Origin: Notamacropus eugenii
Taxonomy: Eukaryota; Chordata; Mammalia; Diprotodontia; Macropodidae
Length of the DNA stretch: 64,000 nt
Direction of reading: 5' to 3'
NCBI RefSeq assembly: GCF_028372415.1
Contig: NC_092874.1
Location: 118,493,244 to 118,557,243, forward strand
The notes below the pieces were generated by a model. The model worked only from the letters and a program-made list of their open reading frames with translations. It was not told where the DNA came from and made no database searches. Every line of letters begins with the position of its first letter. Within the stretch, counting starts at the first letter, position 1. Below, in pieces: positions 9,935-20,371 of the stretch. The position numbers and the translations under genes are program-made.

Positions 9935-12329
9935 TGGACAAACTAGAGGAGCTCTGTAGATGTGAAGGCCCAAACCGGAAACACTAGAAGAGCAGCAGAA
10001 GCCACAAAATGACAGAGTGAAAGAGATTTCCAGCCCAAGATAGAGGGCTGACAGCAGGGGTCTGTCACACGGGTCACAGAGAGGAGTGCAGTCCATGGAG
10101 CTGAGCCCAGCCTTGACTGCATGGCGCAGCAGGGACAGGACTGGAACAGGCCTCTGGGGTAGAATCCTCAGCTGCAGCAGTGGTTCTCAAATCCCTCTAC
10201 CTACAAAAACCAGACACTTCAAAGGTCAGTGAAAAAACATTTTCTCTTAAGGTCCTCCCCTAGCCCCAGCCCCAGGTGGCAGCTGCAGTAGCAGCATCCA
10301 TTTTTGGAGCCCTCAACTGAAAGCCTCTGGGGGAATTGAGCTACTGATCTGGGTCTCAGTCTTGAGTGGTGCTCCAGGGGTGAGGAAGAGTGTTGGCTGG
10401 TGTGTGGAGCTGGTGGAAGCTCTGGAAAGGGAGTTCTACTTGCCAATTCTAGACAGAAATGTTTTGGTAGCTCCGAGACCAGAGTGCAGGCCAGGAGAGT
10501 AAACTCCTTTCCCTTGATTGATCCACCTTGGAGGAACTGAGAACTTACAGATCCGCAGAGTATACCCTTCTTTTGACAAAGGACTCAAAAGTCAAGTAAC
10601 TGGCTGGGAAAATGCCCAAGAAAGGGAATAAAATAAGATTATAAAAGATTACTTTCTTGGTGAACAGGTATTTTCTTCCATCCTTTCAGATGAGGAAGAA
10701 CAACTTACCATCAGAGGTCTCCAAAATAAATATGCAATGGTCCCAGGCCATGGAATAGCTCAAAAAGGATTTTGAAAATCAGGTAAGAGAGGTGGAGGAA
10801 AAACTGGGAAGAGAAATGAGAGCAATTCAAGAAAATCATGAAAAGCAAGTTAACAGCTTGTTAAAGAAGACCCAAAAAAATGTTGAAGAAAATAACACTT
10901 TTAAAAATAGGCTAACTCAATTGGCAAAAGAAGTCCAAAAAGCCAATGAGGAGAATAATGCTTTAAAAGGCTGAATTAGCCAAAGGGAAAAGGAGGTTCA
11001 AAAGCTAACTGAAGAAAATAGTTCTTTAAAAATTAGAATGGAACAGATGGAAGCTAATGACTTTATGAAAAACCAAGAAATTACAAAACAAAACCAAAAG
11101 AATGAAAAAAATTGAAGATTATGTGAAATATCTCACTGGAAAAACAAATGACCTGGAAAACAAATCCAGGAGAGACAATTTAAAAATCATAGGACTACCT
11201 GAAAGCCATGATCAAGAAAAGAGCCTAGACATCATCTTTCATGAAATTATCAAGGATATTCTGATATTCTGAAACCAGAGGGCAAAATAAATATTGAAAG
11301 AATCCACCGATCACCTCCTGAAAGAGACCCAAAAAGAGAAACTCTTAGGAATATTGTGGCCAAATTTCAGTTCCCAAGTCAAGGGGAAAATATTGCAAGC
11401 AGCTAGAAAGAAACAATTTGAGTATTGTGGAAATACCATCAGGATAACACAGGATCTGGCAGCTTCTACATTAAGGGATCAAAGGCCTTGAAGTCAAAGG
11501 AACTGGGATTAAGACCAAGAATCATCTACCCAGCAACACTGAGTATAATACTTCAAGGGAAAAAAGGGTCATTTAGTTATATAGAGGAGAAAGGGAGAAA
11601 TGGAATGTAGCAAATTATCACTCTTAAAAAAGGCAAGAAAAAGCTTTTTCAGTGGAGGAGAAAAGGGAAGAGATAAGAGGGAAAAAGTGAAGCTTACTGT
11701 CTTCACATTTGGCTTTACGGAGGAAATAACATGCTCACTCTATTTTTGGTATGAAAATCTATCTTACACTATAGGAAAGCAGGGGAGAAGAGGACAAGTG
11801 GGGTGAGGGGGATGATGGAAGGGAAGGCAGATGGGAGAAAGTAGTAATTAGAAGTAAACACTTCTGGGGAGGGACAAGGTCAAAAGAGAGAATAGAATAA
11901 ATGGGGGGCAGAATAGGATGGAGGGAAATATAGTTAGTCTTACACAACATGACTATTATGGAAGTCTTTTGCAAAACTACACATATATAGCCTATATTGA
12001 ATTGCTTGGGTGGGGAGGGAGGAAGGGAGAGAAGTTGGAATTCAAAGTATTAGAAAGGAATGTTGAGAATTGTTTTTGTATATAACTGGGAAATAAGAAA
12101 TACAGGTAATGGGGTATAGAAATCTATCTTGCCCTACAAGAAAAGAGACGGGGATAAGGGAAGGGAGGGGTGTGATCAAAGGGAAGGCGGATTGAGGGAA
12201 GGGGTAATCAGAATACAAGGCGTTATGGGGTGGGGAGAGGGGAGAGATGGAGAGAAAATTTGGAACTCAAAATTTTGTGGAAATGAATGTCAAAAACTAA
12301 AAATAAATAAATAAACTCTTAAAAAAGAA
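9935..12329 (+). mobile_element. HAL1 (half-L1) retrotransposon, decayed
   Basis: The order is a 5' UTR (to 10611), an ORF1 relic (10612 to about 11610), and directly a purine-rich L1-type 3' UTR ending in an A-rich tail, with no ORF2. The repeats AAAATTTA at 9927-9934 and 12330-12337 flank it and join an older inverted L1. ORF1 and the 3' UTR match those of the element at 22157-25028, but the 5' UTRs do not look alike. Confidence 0.85.
10612..11610 (+). pseudogene. HAL1 ORF1 relic (L1 ORF1p-like)
   Basis: The frame opens with MPKKGNK. The coiled-coil region is legible (VEEKLGREMRAIQENHEKQV), as are later pieces such as ERDPKRETLRNIVAKFQ and GLRPRIIYPATLSIIL. The pieces lie in different frames with several stops, so no protein can be made. 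The intact family form is the 362-residue protein encoded at 23142-24230. Confidence 0.85.
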
Positions 12330-12337
12330 AAAATTTA

Positions 12338-12990
12338 CAGATGTGAGGTGGAATCTCAGAGTTTCTTAAAGTTTAATTTCTCTTATTATTAGTGAAGTAC
12401 TTTTATATGATTATATAACTTGCCTTTATTCTTTTGAAAACTATTTTTCATGTCCTTTGTCCATTTATCTATCCAGAATTGCCTCTGTCTCTTCTATATT
12501 TGTATCAATTCTTTATATGTCTTGAATACCAAAATATTCTTGGATATATCTGCTACTAAAATTTCTTCATTTATTTCCCTTCTAATTTTAATTGCATTGA
12601 TTCTGTTTGTGCAAAACCTTTTCAATTTTCTGTAATCAAAATTATCCATTTTACCTCCCATGATCCTTTCTATTGACTATTTGGTTAAGAACTCTTCCCG
12701 TATCTACAGTTGTGAAAGGTATCTCCTTCCCTGTTCCTTAATTTGTTTATGTTATGATATTTTATAACAAGACATATTCATTTGGAGCTTGTTGAGGTAT
12801 ATTGTGTGAGATTTGGATCTAACTCTAATTTCTGCACACTGCTTTCTACTTTCACCACAATTTTTGTTAAATCAGTGAGTCCCTACCCCAGTAAGTGGAG
12901 ATCTTGGGTTTATCAAATGCTGTGCCACTGCATTCAATTGCTTCTTGGGTTTGCATACCTAATCTGTTCCATTTCTCCAATTCTTTGCAG
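12338..12990 (-). mobile_element. Old L1 LINE, inverted, continuation
   Basis: GATGTGAGGTGGAATCTCAG, TGTCCTTTGTCCATTTATCT and TTCATTTGGAGCTTGTTGAG are the inverse of the L1 ORF2 C-terminal region. They follow on from 9926 once the HAL1 is removed. Confidence 0.75.
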
Positions 12991-13240
12991 AGGTGGGGGA
13001 TCATGCATGTGGAAGACTGGGTATGTCAGAAATGTTTGATATATTGGTTAGTTTTGCTGAACTTTATTCTCTTCTTTTTACTTTCTTTTATTGTAAGGGA
13101 TGTCTCTTTAGGAACGGTAAAAGAGAAGAGTACGCTAGAAAATGTAGATGATGTAAAAAGAAAATATATCAATGAAAATGTATTTTTAAAAGAAGAAAAG
13201 AGTTTAAGCATAAGAAGAAAAGAGCATGAAGGGAACCAAA
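12991..13240 (+). mobile_element. LINE-like 3'-end remnant
   Basis: GGTGGGGGATCATGCATGTG through AAAGAAAATATATCAATGAA resembles the remnant at 6626-6943. The family is uncertain. Confidence 0.4.
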
Positions 13241-13499
13241 CTGACCCCTCACAGTTTCTCATGGATCTCTAAAGGCATATATAAAAGATGTTAAAAAAAA
13301 TCAAAGGTGGGGAGGGACTAGGAAAAAATTTTCTTAGAAGTTAAATAAAGAATGCCATTGAGCACTAAAGGGATGAAGATGGATTATGTCATAGGAAGAA
13401 GGAAGATGAAAAAAGATACAGATTTTTCACATAAAATCAAAGATTAGTCCTCAATCTTTCATCTCGTTCTCAAACAATCTTTCCTCTGTCTTTGACCTC
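13241..13499. other. Unclassified A-rich DNA
   Basis: The first 200 bases are A/G-rich, followed by a T/C-rich part that may be a decayed edge of the next CR1 copy. No coding frame was seen. Confidence 0.35.
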
Positions 13500-13700
13500 A
13501 AAGGAAAGAGAAGTGCCTTCTTACTAACCTGAAATCTTAATTTCATTCATTATATTAATATCTCTATAATTTTCATTCATTACCCTTAATTCTCCTCTCT
13601 GGTGACAAAGAAAAAAATAAATCTAATCTCTCTTTCATATAACAGCCTGTTGAAGATAGTAATTTTGAGAGTTGGAATTAGGGTTACTTCATGGTCCTGC
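13500..13700 (-). mobile_element. L3/CR1 LINE, inverted, left piece
   Basis: ATTCTCCTCTCTGGTGACAA and CTCTCTTTCATATAACAGCC match the inverted CR1 3' region. The copy resumes at 14281 after SINE insertions. Confidence 0.6.
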
Positions 13701-13769
13701 ATACTTTATATATTCCTAGATTACGTAGTATCTAATCTATTACCTAGATTACAACCTTAATTCTAAGAT

Positions 13770-13974
13770 AAGTGGTGCAGCAGATGGAGTGCTGGGCTGG
13801 GAGTCAGAAAGACTTAATTTCAAATCCAGCCTCAGACACTTATCTTTTTCCACTTCCATTTCCTCAGCTGTAAAATGGAGGTAATGACAGGGCCTACTTC
13901 ATAGTGTTGATGTGTAGATCAAGGTAATATCTGTAAAGTGCTTAGCACAGTTTCTCACATATAGTAGGTGTGTT
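13770..13974 (+). mobile_element. CORE-SINE, interrupted
   Basis: The head AGTGGTGCAGCAGATGGAGT and the tail GTGCTTAGCACAGTTTCTCA are present. The tail is broken by an inverted Mar-1 and ends at 14233-14262. Confidence 0.75.
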
Positions 13975-14232
13975 TTTGTTGTTGAGTTGTTTCAGTCATG
14001 TCTGACTCTTCATGACCCTGTTCTAGGTTTTCTTGGCAAAGATCCTGGAATGGTTTGCTACATCCTTCTCCAGTTCATTCAACAGATGAGGAAACTGAGG
14101 CAAACAAGGTTAAATGACTTGCCCAAGGTCACACAGCTAGTAAGTATTTCAGGCCAATTTTGAACTCATGAAGATGAGTCTTCCTAACTCCAGACCCAGT
14201 GCTCTATCCACTGCGCCACCCAGCTGCTCCCA
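13975..14232 (-). mobile_element. Mar-1 CORE-SINE, inverted
   Basis: The plus strand reads from the inverted RTE-type tail (GTTTTCTTGGCAAAGATCCT) to the inverted head (CTGCGCCACCCAGCTGCTCC). Confidence 0.9.
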
Positions 14233-14280
14233 GAATAGGTACTTAATAAATGTTTATTCATTTCCCCTTCCCTTCTCCAG

Positions 14281-14615
14281 GATAGACACCCCCAGTTCCT
14301 TCAATGGACCCTAAATTTGCTTGGTTTCAAGTCTTCTCACTTCATCCCCCTCTTCTGGATACTCTCATTTATTAATAAATGTGATCCTGAGCCCAGTATT
14401 GCAAATAGAATCTAACCAGAGTAGAGTATAGTGTCTCATTCTAGACACTTTACTTCTACTAATGTGATCTAAGACTGAATTTGCTTTTCTCTTGCCATAT
14501 CACACTGTTGATTCAGGTTGAATTTACAATCCACTAAAACTTCCAAGACTTTTCCTTCCCACAGATAAAATGCCATTTAGTCATTAATCTGGTACTTAAG
14601 CATTTGATTAAAAAG
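14281..14615 (-). mobile_element. L3/CR1 LINE, inverted, right piece
   Basis: ATCTAACCAGAGTAGAGTAT, TGCCATATCACACTGTTGAT and CCACTAAAACTTCCAAGACT follow the inverted CR1 order. They line up with the copy at 37913-38525. Confidence 0.7.
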
Positions 14616-14744
14616 AAACTAAGTATAGTCTTTATTGCTAGAGTTGTAAGTTCTCCAGGAGGAACTTATAACCAACAACTGAATAAGGAAATAATTTTTT
14701 TCTCCCTACAATTTATGGGTATCTTGAGCAATTCAGAGAAGACT

Positions 14745-14880
14745 GACTAGAAGAGATGCCATTGGAATTCAAGAGATCCCAGTATGAAAAAGTTCCTCTC
14801 TAGAGCTTAGTTTCCTCATCCTTAAAATGAGATGATTAGGCTAAGGGCACTTTCAGCTATAAATCTATGATTCCATGGCC
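14745..14880 (+). mobile_element. Ther-1-like SINE, 3' part
   Basis: AGTTTCCTCATCCTTAAAAT and GGGCACTTTCAGCTATAAAT, then ATGATTCCAT, form the family ending. Confidence 0.7.
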
Positions 14881-14976
14881 CAATGAGATTCTTTTTGCTA
14901 AGGCCATATTTGACCCTGTGAAATACTTTTTATGAGAAGATTTGGGATTTGGAGCTCATATAATTTACTCCTGACA

Positions 14977-15232
14977 TCTAGGGGGCACAGTGGCTAGAAT
15001 GCCTGACCTGGAGTCAAGTAGACTCATTATCCTAAGTTCAAATCCAGCCTCAGACACTTGCTAGCTGTGTGACTCTGGACGAGTCACCTAACCCTGTTAG
15101 CCTCAGTCTCCTCATCTGTAAAATGAACTGGAGAAGGAAATGGCAAACCACTCAAGGATCTTTGCCAAGAAAACCCCAAATGAGGTCACAAAGAGTCATA
15201 CAGGACTGAAACACTGACCAACAACAATAATT
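14977..15232 (+). mobile_element. Mar-1 CORE-SINE
   Basis: Head, core and RTE-type tail are all present, and it ends in a CAACAACAATAA run. It lies directly beside the 7SL relic. Confidence 0.9.
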
Positions 15233-15260
15233 TACTTGGGTTTTGCTGATGTAGTTGTTT

Positions 15261-15537
15261 CGTGAATCTCCCTATCTCTCCCAGGTGGGAAGTATAGTAG
15301 CCCACTTGCAGGCCTGACCACAGTGATGATCAAGAACAGAAACTTTAATCTCCCTGGTTTCCCTTGTGGGCCAGTTTGCCCCCCTCCTTAAACACTCACT
15401 CTTGAGGGCTCATCATATTGGTGCCAGACTTAACATGAACTCAGTCAGCTTATCGCATTGTAGCTTAGAACTCCTGAGGTCAAGAGATCCTCCAGTTTCA
15501 GTCTCCCCATGCACCATTGTGCTCTGCTACATAATTT
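15261..15537 (-). pseudogene. 7SL (SRP) RNA retropseudogene
   Basis: On the minus strand the sequence follows the 7SL RNA in order. It has a reduced 5' Alu-domain start, then GGAGGATCTCTTGACCTCAG, then an S-domain stretch ACCAATATGATGAGCC (7SL: ATCAATATGGTGACC), then TTAAGGAGGGG, and lastly the 3' part near CACCTGGGAGAGATAGGGAG. About 277 of the usual 300 nucleotides remain, with a deletion near the 5' end and many changes. It is too decayed to work as signal-recognition-particle RNA. No clear poly(A) tail or duplication was found. Confidence 0.87.
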
Positions 15538-15802
15538 CCTTGACATAGAAATAGTATATTCACTGCTTTACTTTCCTCATCAATAAACCTTCTTAAGATA
15601 TACTATGGAGATCATGTTACAAATGAAGAAATTAATGTTGACTTTTTGGATTCCCCAATGGAGAGATTTCCTGAAGTTTCTAGATAGGAATTTAAGTCAA
15701 AAGACATGAAACCCACAAAGTTTCTCATGTCCTTCATGCCACAGGCATGTTTTCCAGGAACAACAGACTGACCAAGAAGTGGAATTTGGTCCAAATAAGG
15801 AC
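15538..15802. other. Unclassified non-coding DNA
   Basis: Between the 7SL relic and the next SINE. No repeat was recognised, and open frames are short. Confidence 0.35.
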
Positions 15803-16036
15803 ATCGAGGTGGCACAGTAGATGGAGTGCCAGCCCTGAAATCAGGATAACATGAGTTCAAATCTGGCCTCAGACATTTACTAGTTGGTTAAGTCACTTAA
15901 TTCTGCTTGCCTCAGTTTCCTCATCTGTAAAATGAGCTTAAGAAGGAAATGGTAAACCACTCCAGTATCTTTGCCAAGAAGACTCCAAAGGAAGAGTTGA
16001 ACATGAATGAAAAAAACAACTGTACAACAACAAAAG
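15803..16036 (+). mobile_element. Mar-1 CORE-SINE
   Basis: The head GAGGTGGCACAGTAGATGGA, the core and the tail TATCTTTGCCAAGAAGACTC are present, and it ends in ACAACAACAAAA. Confidence 0.88.
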
Positions 16037-16540
16037 GCTTTATTGAGTTCCCCATCAGGGGAGTCTCAATGAAAGAGATAAGGCCTCCTTGAACAAACAG
16101 CACATAAGGTTGATATAGGTTTCAGGGAGTGAGGAACCTGGTATAGGGGACAGAGCAAAAGCTGATTTGCCAAGGTCCCTGCTCCTGACAGGAACCATAA
16201 CCTTTCTACTCAGTTTCAGAGTTAGGCAATTCTGCATAACACAGTACAATGTTTCTCCAACCAGGTTGCCTGAGAAAGACACCGTGGCATGTCCTATTTG
16301 CTTTGAAAGCACTATTGGGAGAATACAAACATATATGTGTAAACAAAATGGAGTGATGCTCAGAATGGAAGAGCTCTGGATACTCAGGCAATTCTGACCC
16401 AGGTTTACAGGGGAGAGGGCTCTCTTCTCTTTTTCTATCCCCAGACTAACAGCTCAGCCTCCTCAGATCCCCAAAACAACCTGGTCCCCCACAATAAGTC
16501 AGCCTCCATATGCCTTTAGAGGACATATTATAACCAACAT
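16037..16540 (-). mobile_element. Possible LTR remnant, inverted
   Basis: On the minus strand an AATAAAGCC box lies at the left edge, preceded by GC-moderate sequence unlike any LINE or SINE here. That is what the R region of a retroviral LTR looks like. No ends or duplications could be fixed, and an old host transcript end is also possible. Treat as a fossil of uncertain kind. Confidence 0.25.
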
Positions 16541-16584
16541 TATTCTGAGATATTTGGCCCATCTCTGAACAAAGGCAGAAAGAC

Positions 16585-16810
16585 AAACTCATTCTGAATT
16601 AACGAGCGGCCTCCACTAATTACAACATAAAAGAATGGGCACCTCTCACCTAATTGCCTTTGCCAGCCTATGTACAGCTCAGCCAGAGCACGGCCTGCCA
16701 ACTGGCTGGCCAGAGCTGGAAAGAGGAAGCCTGAGCCGTCCTCCTGGCTCCCCCAGGCCAGCTCCCTATGGGCACTGTGCCCCCGTGGGTCCAGCAGCTT
16801 ACACACGGGA
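16585..16810. other. Unique block, possible conserved non-coding element
   Basis: ACTAATTACAACATAAAAG and CACCTAATTGCCTTTGCCAG are homeodomain-like AT cores. They pass into a GC-rich part with TGGCTGGCCAGAGCTGG. No repeat matches. The minus-strand 93-codon and plus-strand 119-codon frames lack any recognised domain. Confidence 0.3.
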
Positions 16811-17199
16811 TGAGTCTCCATGGGCTGACCTTGTGCTCTATCAGGGACTCAAATTTCTACCATCTCACATCCATCCAAAAATATCGGTGTATTCCATGCT
16901 CCTCCTCTCACTATTCATATGCAGGGACCTCTGGGAAGGCAGATGGAGAAGCACAGGCACAGATATGAAAAGGGACCAGTCCAAGGGAATGTAGGCTTAG
17001 ATTATATGAAATCTTAGACATTTTTCATAAATCACCTTTCATGTATTCCAATGACATTCTCCCCTGTATTATGCTCTGGCTATTTCATAGAGGTATATTT
17101 TGCCTCTCAAATAAAATTATGAAAACAATGCTGTAGACTTCATTTGTATCCCTTATAACATATAATAATACAATGGTGGACACAGAAGAGTAATAAAAA

Positions 17200-17465
17200 A
17201 AATAATTAGAAGCAGAGCAGTATAGAGCACTGGGCCTGAAGTCAGGAAGAACTGAGTTCAAATCCAGCCTCAGATACTTACCAGCCATGTGACACAGGGC
17301 AAGTTACTTAACCTCTCTATGCCTCAGTCTCCTCATCTGTAAAATGAGGATAATAATTGTCCCTACCACTCAAGAGTGCTATAAAGATCAAATTAAATAA
17401 CATTTGTAAAGCGCTTTGTAACCCTTCAAGATAGCTACCTAAATGCAGTTATTCTATTATTTCTA
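17200..17465 (+). mobile_element. CORE-SINE, full length, non-RTE tail
   Basis: It runs from AGCACTGGGCCTGAAGTCAG through GCCTCAGTCTCCTCATCTGT to GTAAAGCGCTTTGTAACCCT. This type ends in a MIR-like tail instead of the Mar-1 tail. Confidence 0.88.
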
Positions 17466-17614
17466 GCTATTGGTGGTGATGATGATGATGCCTTATATTT
17501 GTATGCCTCCTTATAGTTTGTAGACCTTTGTGTATACAGAGGTTGCTCGTCAGAACAACCATGGCACATAAACATGACAAGGCATTATCCCTGGCTTGGA
17601 AAGGATAAGTCACT

Positions 17615-17826
17615 TATATTATCAATTATGTGCAAAGTACTTTACAGATATCATCTCATTTCATCCTCACTACAAATCCAGGAGGTGGGAGCTATTATTA
17701 TCCCCATTTTACAGATGAGGACACTGAGGTTGAGAGAGATTACATGATTTACACTGTGGAAGGATTTGAACTCAGGTTTTCTTGTCTTCAAGTCCGGAGC
17801 TCTATCCATTGTGCCACCTAGCTGTC
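17615..17826 (-). mobile_element. CORE-SINE, inverted
   Basis: GCAAAGTACTTTACAGATAT, CCCCATTTTACAGATGAGGA and ATTGTGCCACCTAGCTGTCC show the reversed tail, core and head. Confidence 0.88.
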
Positions 17827-17829
17827 CAC

Positions 17830-17962
17830 AGCCAGGATCACACAGCTAGTAAATGGACAAAATGGTACTATGACTTAAGTCTCTCATGAGGACCAAATGA
17901 GCCAACATACGGAAAGCACTTTGCAGATCTTAACGCCGTACATGAATTCTAGCTAGCATTCT
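17830..17962. mobile_element. Scraps of MIR-like SINE
   Basis: A short inverted piece (GGATCACACAGCTAGTAAAT) abuts a short sense tail (CGGAAAGCACTTTGCAGATC). Confidence 0.5.
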
Positions 17963-18236
17963 GACCCCTCATCCAGCACTGGCTCCATTACACTTCTCTG
18001 TGAGTAGTGACTGAGCTTTTATGATCTCATATTTGTCATCTTTGTGCCTTAGATCTACTGTCTTTGCATTGGTCGGGGGAAAAATGGCTCCAGGTGTGTG
18101 GATGAGTGGTACCTGTATGAGTCTGTGTTCCCATATTCTCACAGGGCAAGTTTTCATGTTCTAATCATTGCCTGTGACACTCCCAGAGAGCCCGAATCTG
18201 CTGAATTCAGAAGATTCACAGGAGACTCCAGCTCCT

Positions 18237-18450
18237 GTTGATGCTGAGAGAACACAAGTCTTAGAGTCAGAAAAGACCTATGCCTGAATCCTGATACTGA
18301 CAGTGAGCAAGTCACTTATGTGATCAGAGAATTAGTTTCTACATCTGCAAAATGAGAATGGATAAGACTTTCATGACCTCCCTCAATGAGCTATTGTGAG
18401 GAAAGTTGCTTTGTAGACCTTGACTCATTATATAACTGTGAATTAACACT
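18237..18450 (+). mobile_element. MIR-like SINE
   Basis: GTGAGCAAGTCACTTATGTG, CATCTGCAAAATGAGAATGG and GCTTTGTAGACCTTGACTCA keep the core-to-tail order. Confidence 0.65.
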
Positions 18451-18769
18451 ATTGTCATGGCGAGGTAAGAATACATAGATTAAAAGGTTACTTAGAAAAG
18501 TGAAGGAGGGTGCTTCTACAGGAGTAAAAGGCCTTTATGTGACACATAGAAGCCCACTGAAGGAATTTCATTCCCTCTATAACTAAGAGAACATTCTGGG
18601 TCTAGGAATCCTAGGGGCCCCCATTGGTATCATTTATCCTTGCCAAGAGAGGGATTTGTGAAAGAGTGAGACTTCCAAGATCTGTAAAATGCTATGAAAG
18701 TATGGGAACATAGAAGGAACTGAAGGATGAGATGGAGAAAATGGGCTTAGAGGCAAGGAGAGAGATAAG
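18451..18769. other. Unclassified non-coding DNA
   Basis: About 320 bases with no recognised element. It grades into a purine-rich tract. Confidence 0.35.
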
Positions 18770-18872
18770 GAAGGTAAAGGGAGCAAAGGATTAGAAGGAA
18801 GGAGGAAGGATAGAGAGAGAGAGAAGGGAGGTGGGGAAGGAAGGAAGGGAGAAAGGAAGAATTCGGAAAGTG
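18770..18872. repeat. Purine-rich (GGAA/GAGA)n tract
   Basis: Runs of AGGAAGG and GAGAGAG units make nearly 100 bases of purine on the plus strand. Confidence 0.85.
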
Positions 18873-19078
18873 TTTCTTTCTTCTCACTACTGATTTATGT
18901 TGCAAACCGCCTTATAAGAGATGACCCTGTGCCCATAGGGAGGTGCCACACCCTGCCTGCGAAAACGTACATAAGGGTTTTCTGAGACAACAGTGCCCCT
19001 CTGTGGTCTCAGAGCAGAAGCCCTTTTAGGTCCCATTTAAGTGACATCTCCTGACTTCAGTACTGGGCTTTTTTCCCA

Positions 19079-19197
19079 TAAATATATATACATATATATG
19101 TATATGTATATGGGTATATGTATACACATATACACATATATATGTATATATACATATACATGTATATGTACATATACACACACATATATATACATAT
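19079..19197. repeat. (TA)n/(TATG)n/(CA)n compound microsatellite
   Basis: Alternating TATA, TATG and CACA units, many of them self-complementary, so it may extrude hairpins. The 97-codon frame over it is an artefact. Confidence 0.92.
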
Positions 19198-19209
19198 TCT
19201 ACTTAATTT

Positions 19210-19520
19210 TTTTCAGTTCCAAAGGACATTCATTCACTTTATTGAGTCTTCACATCTTTGCCCTCCCCAGGTGTCCCATGCCCAAATCTTACCCACCCAG
19301 TTGTCACCAAAACCTTCCTTTCCCAAGAGCGTAGACCCAGAGAAATCCTTGGTCTACCTATCTGCAGGGCAACTACACCCTAAGGACCACTGAGCCTTTC
19401 CATCTGCTCTGCGGCCAAACTCTCCTATGTATGTTGTTTCTCCCACCTATAACATGAGCTCTTTTACCATTTGTATCCCCAGAACACAGTAATGATTTAA
19501 CAAATGCTTTTTTTACATCT
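19210..19520 (+). mobile_element. Possible L2-like 3' end
   Basis: TTTGTATCCCCAGAACACAG and ATTTAACAAATGC resemble a decayed L2 3' end. The upstream 200 bases are not assigned. Confidence 0.4.
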
Positions 19521-20102
19521 AAGAGAAATAAGTAACCTGTTTTATATGTGGGGAAACTGAGGCATAGCAAGGCAGTGAACTCACCTTAAAAGGCAAAAAG
19601 AACCCAGAAATTCTTTCCCCCAATACTGGTTCTTGTAACTAAAGAAAAATCCCTCTGGTGCCCAGGAGAATAAATGAGCTTCTAGTTTCTAACTCTGAGT
19701 CTTGGGGATAGTTTCTATGGGGATGAGAAACTAAAGTCAAGAGAAAAAGCTCTCTGTCCTTATTTTTCTCCAACTCAAGCCTAGAGCTGTATATTTTTGT
19801 ATATTCTACCTTCAGTTAATCAGAATCTGACACCAACTCTGTAACATGCCTTTAGATCAGGGCTCTAAATGAGAGTATGTGGAGGGTTAAGGGAGACAAT
19901 GAATCCTCCATCACTCCCTAAAGTAAAAGGTACTGCAGGATGGCCATGAACCACTGTATCCCAGGAGTAGTCTTTGCCATTGAAGGGGATTCCCGGGGGA
20001 GACTGTGCTTCCCAGAATCAGACCCCAAGTCTCTTTTGTACAGAGGAAATTATCTGGTCTTCATCCAATGAAGAACTATGGTTCCCTCTGCCCTCCCACC
20101 AG
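19521..20102. other. Unclassified non-coding DNA
   Basis: About 580 bases. A GGGGAAACTGAGGCATAGCA scrap near 19552 is MIR-like and inverted. The remainder is unassigned. Confidence 0.35.
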
Positions 20103-20358
20103 AGACAGCTAGGTGGTACAGTGGATAGAGTCCTTGGCCTGGAGTCAGGAAGGCCTGAGCTTATACACTTACTGGCTACATGATTCCCAACAAGTCACTT
20201 AACCTCTATCTACCAAAATTTCCTTACGTATAATAATAGCACCTACCTCCCAGGGTTATCGAGATAATCAGATGGGATAATAATTATAAAGCACTTAGTA
20301 CAGTATCTGTCACATCATAGGTGCTGTATAAATGTTAGTTATTATTATTTAACCTCTG
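20103..20358 (+). mobile_element. CORE-SINE, non-RTE tail
   Basis: The head GACAGCTAGGTGGTACAGTG and the tail ATTATAAAGCACTTAGTACA with TTATTATTATTT are present. A further MIR scrap following it, with CAAATGAG, was the target of the MTCH1 pseudogene. Confidence 0.85.
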
Positions 20359-20371
20359 AAGATCAAATGAG

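Noticed and set aside
15366-15548. Small coding frame over the 7SL relic
   Set aside because: Antisense to an RNA-derived pseudogene.
16635-16994. A 119-codon plus-strand frame
   Set aside because: Composition is unlike protein, with no domain and no splice context.
19041-19334. A 97-codon frame rich in Tyr, Ile and Met
   Set aside because: It is the translation of a TA/CA microsatellite.
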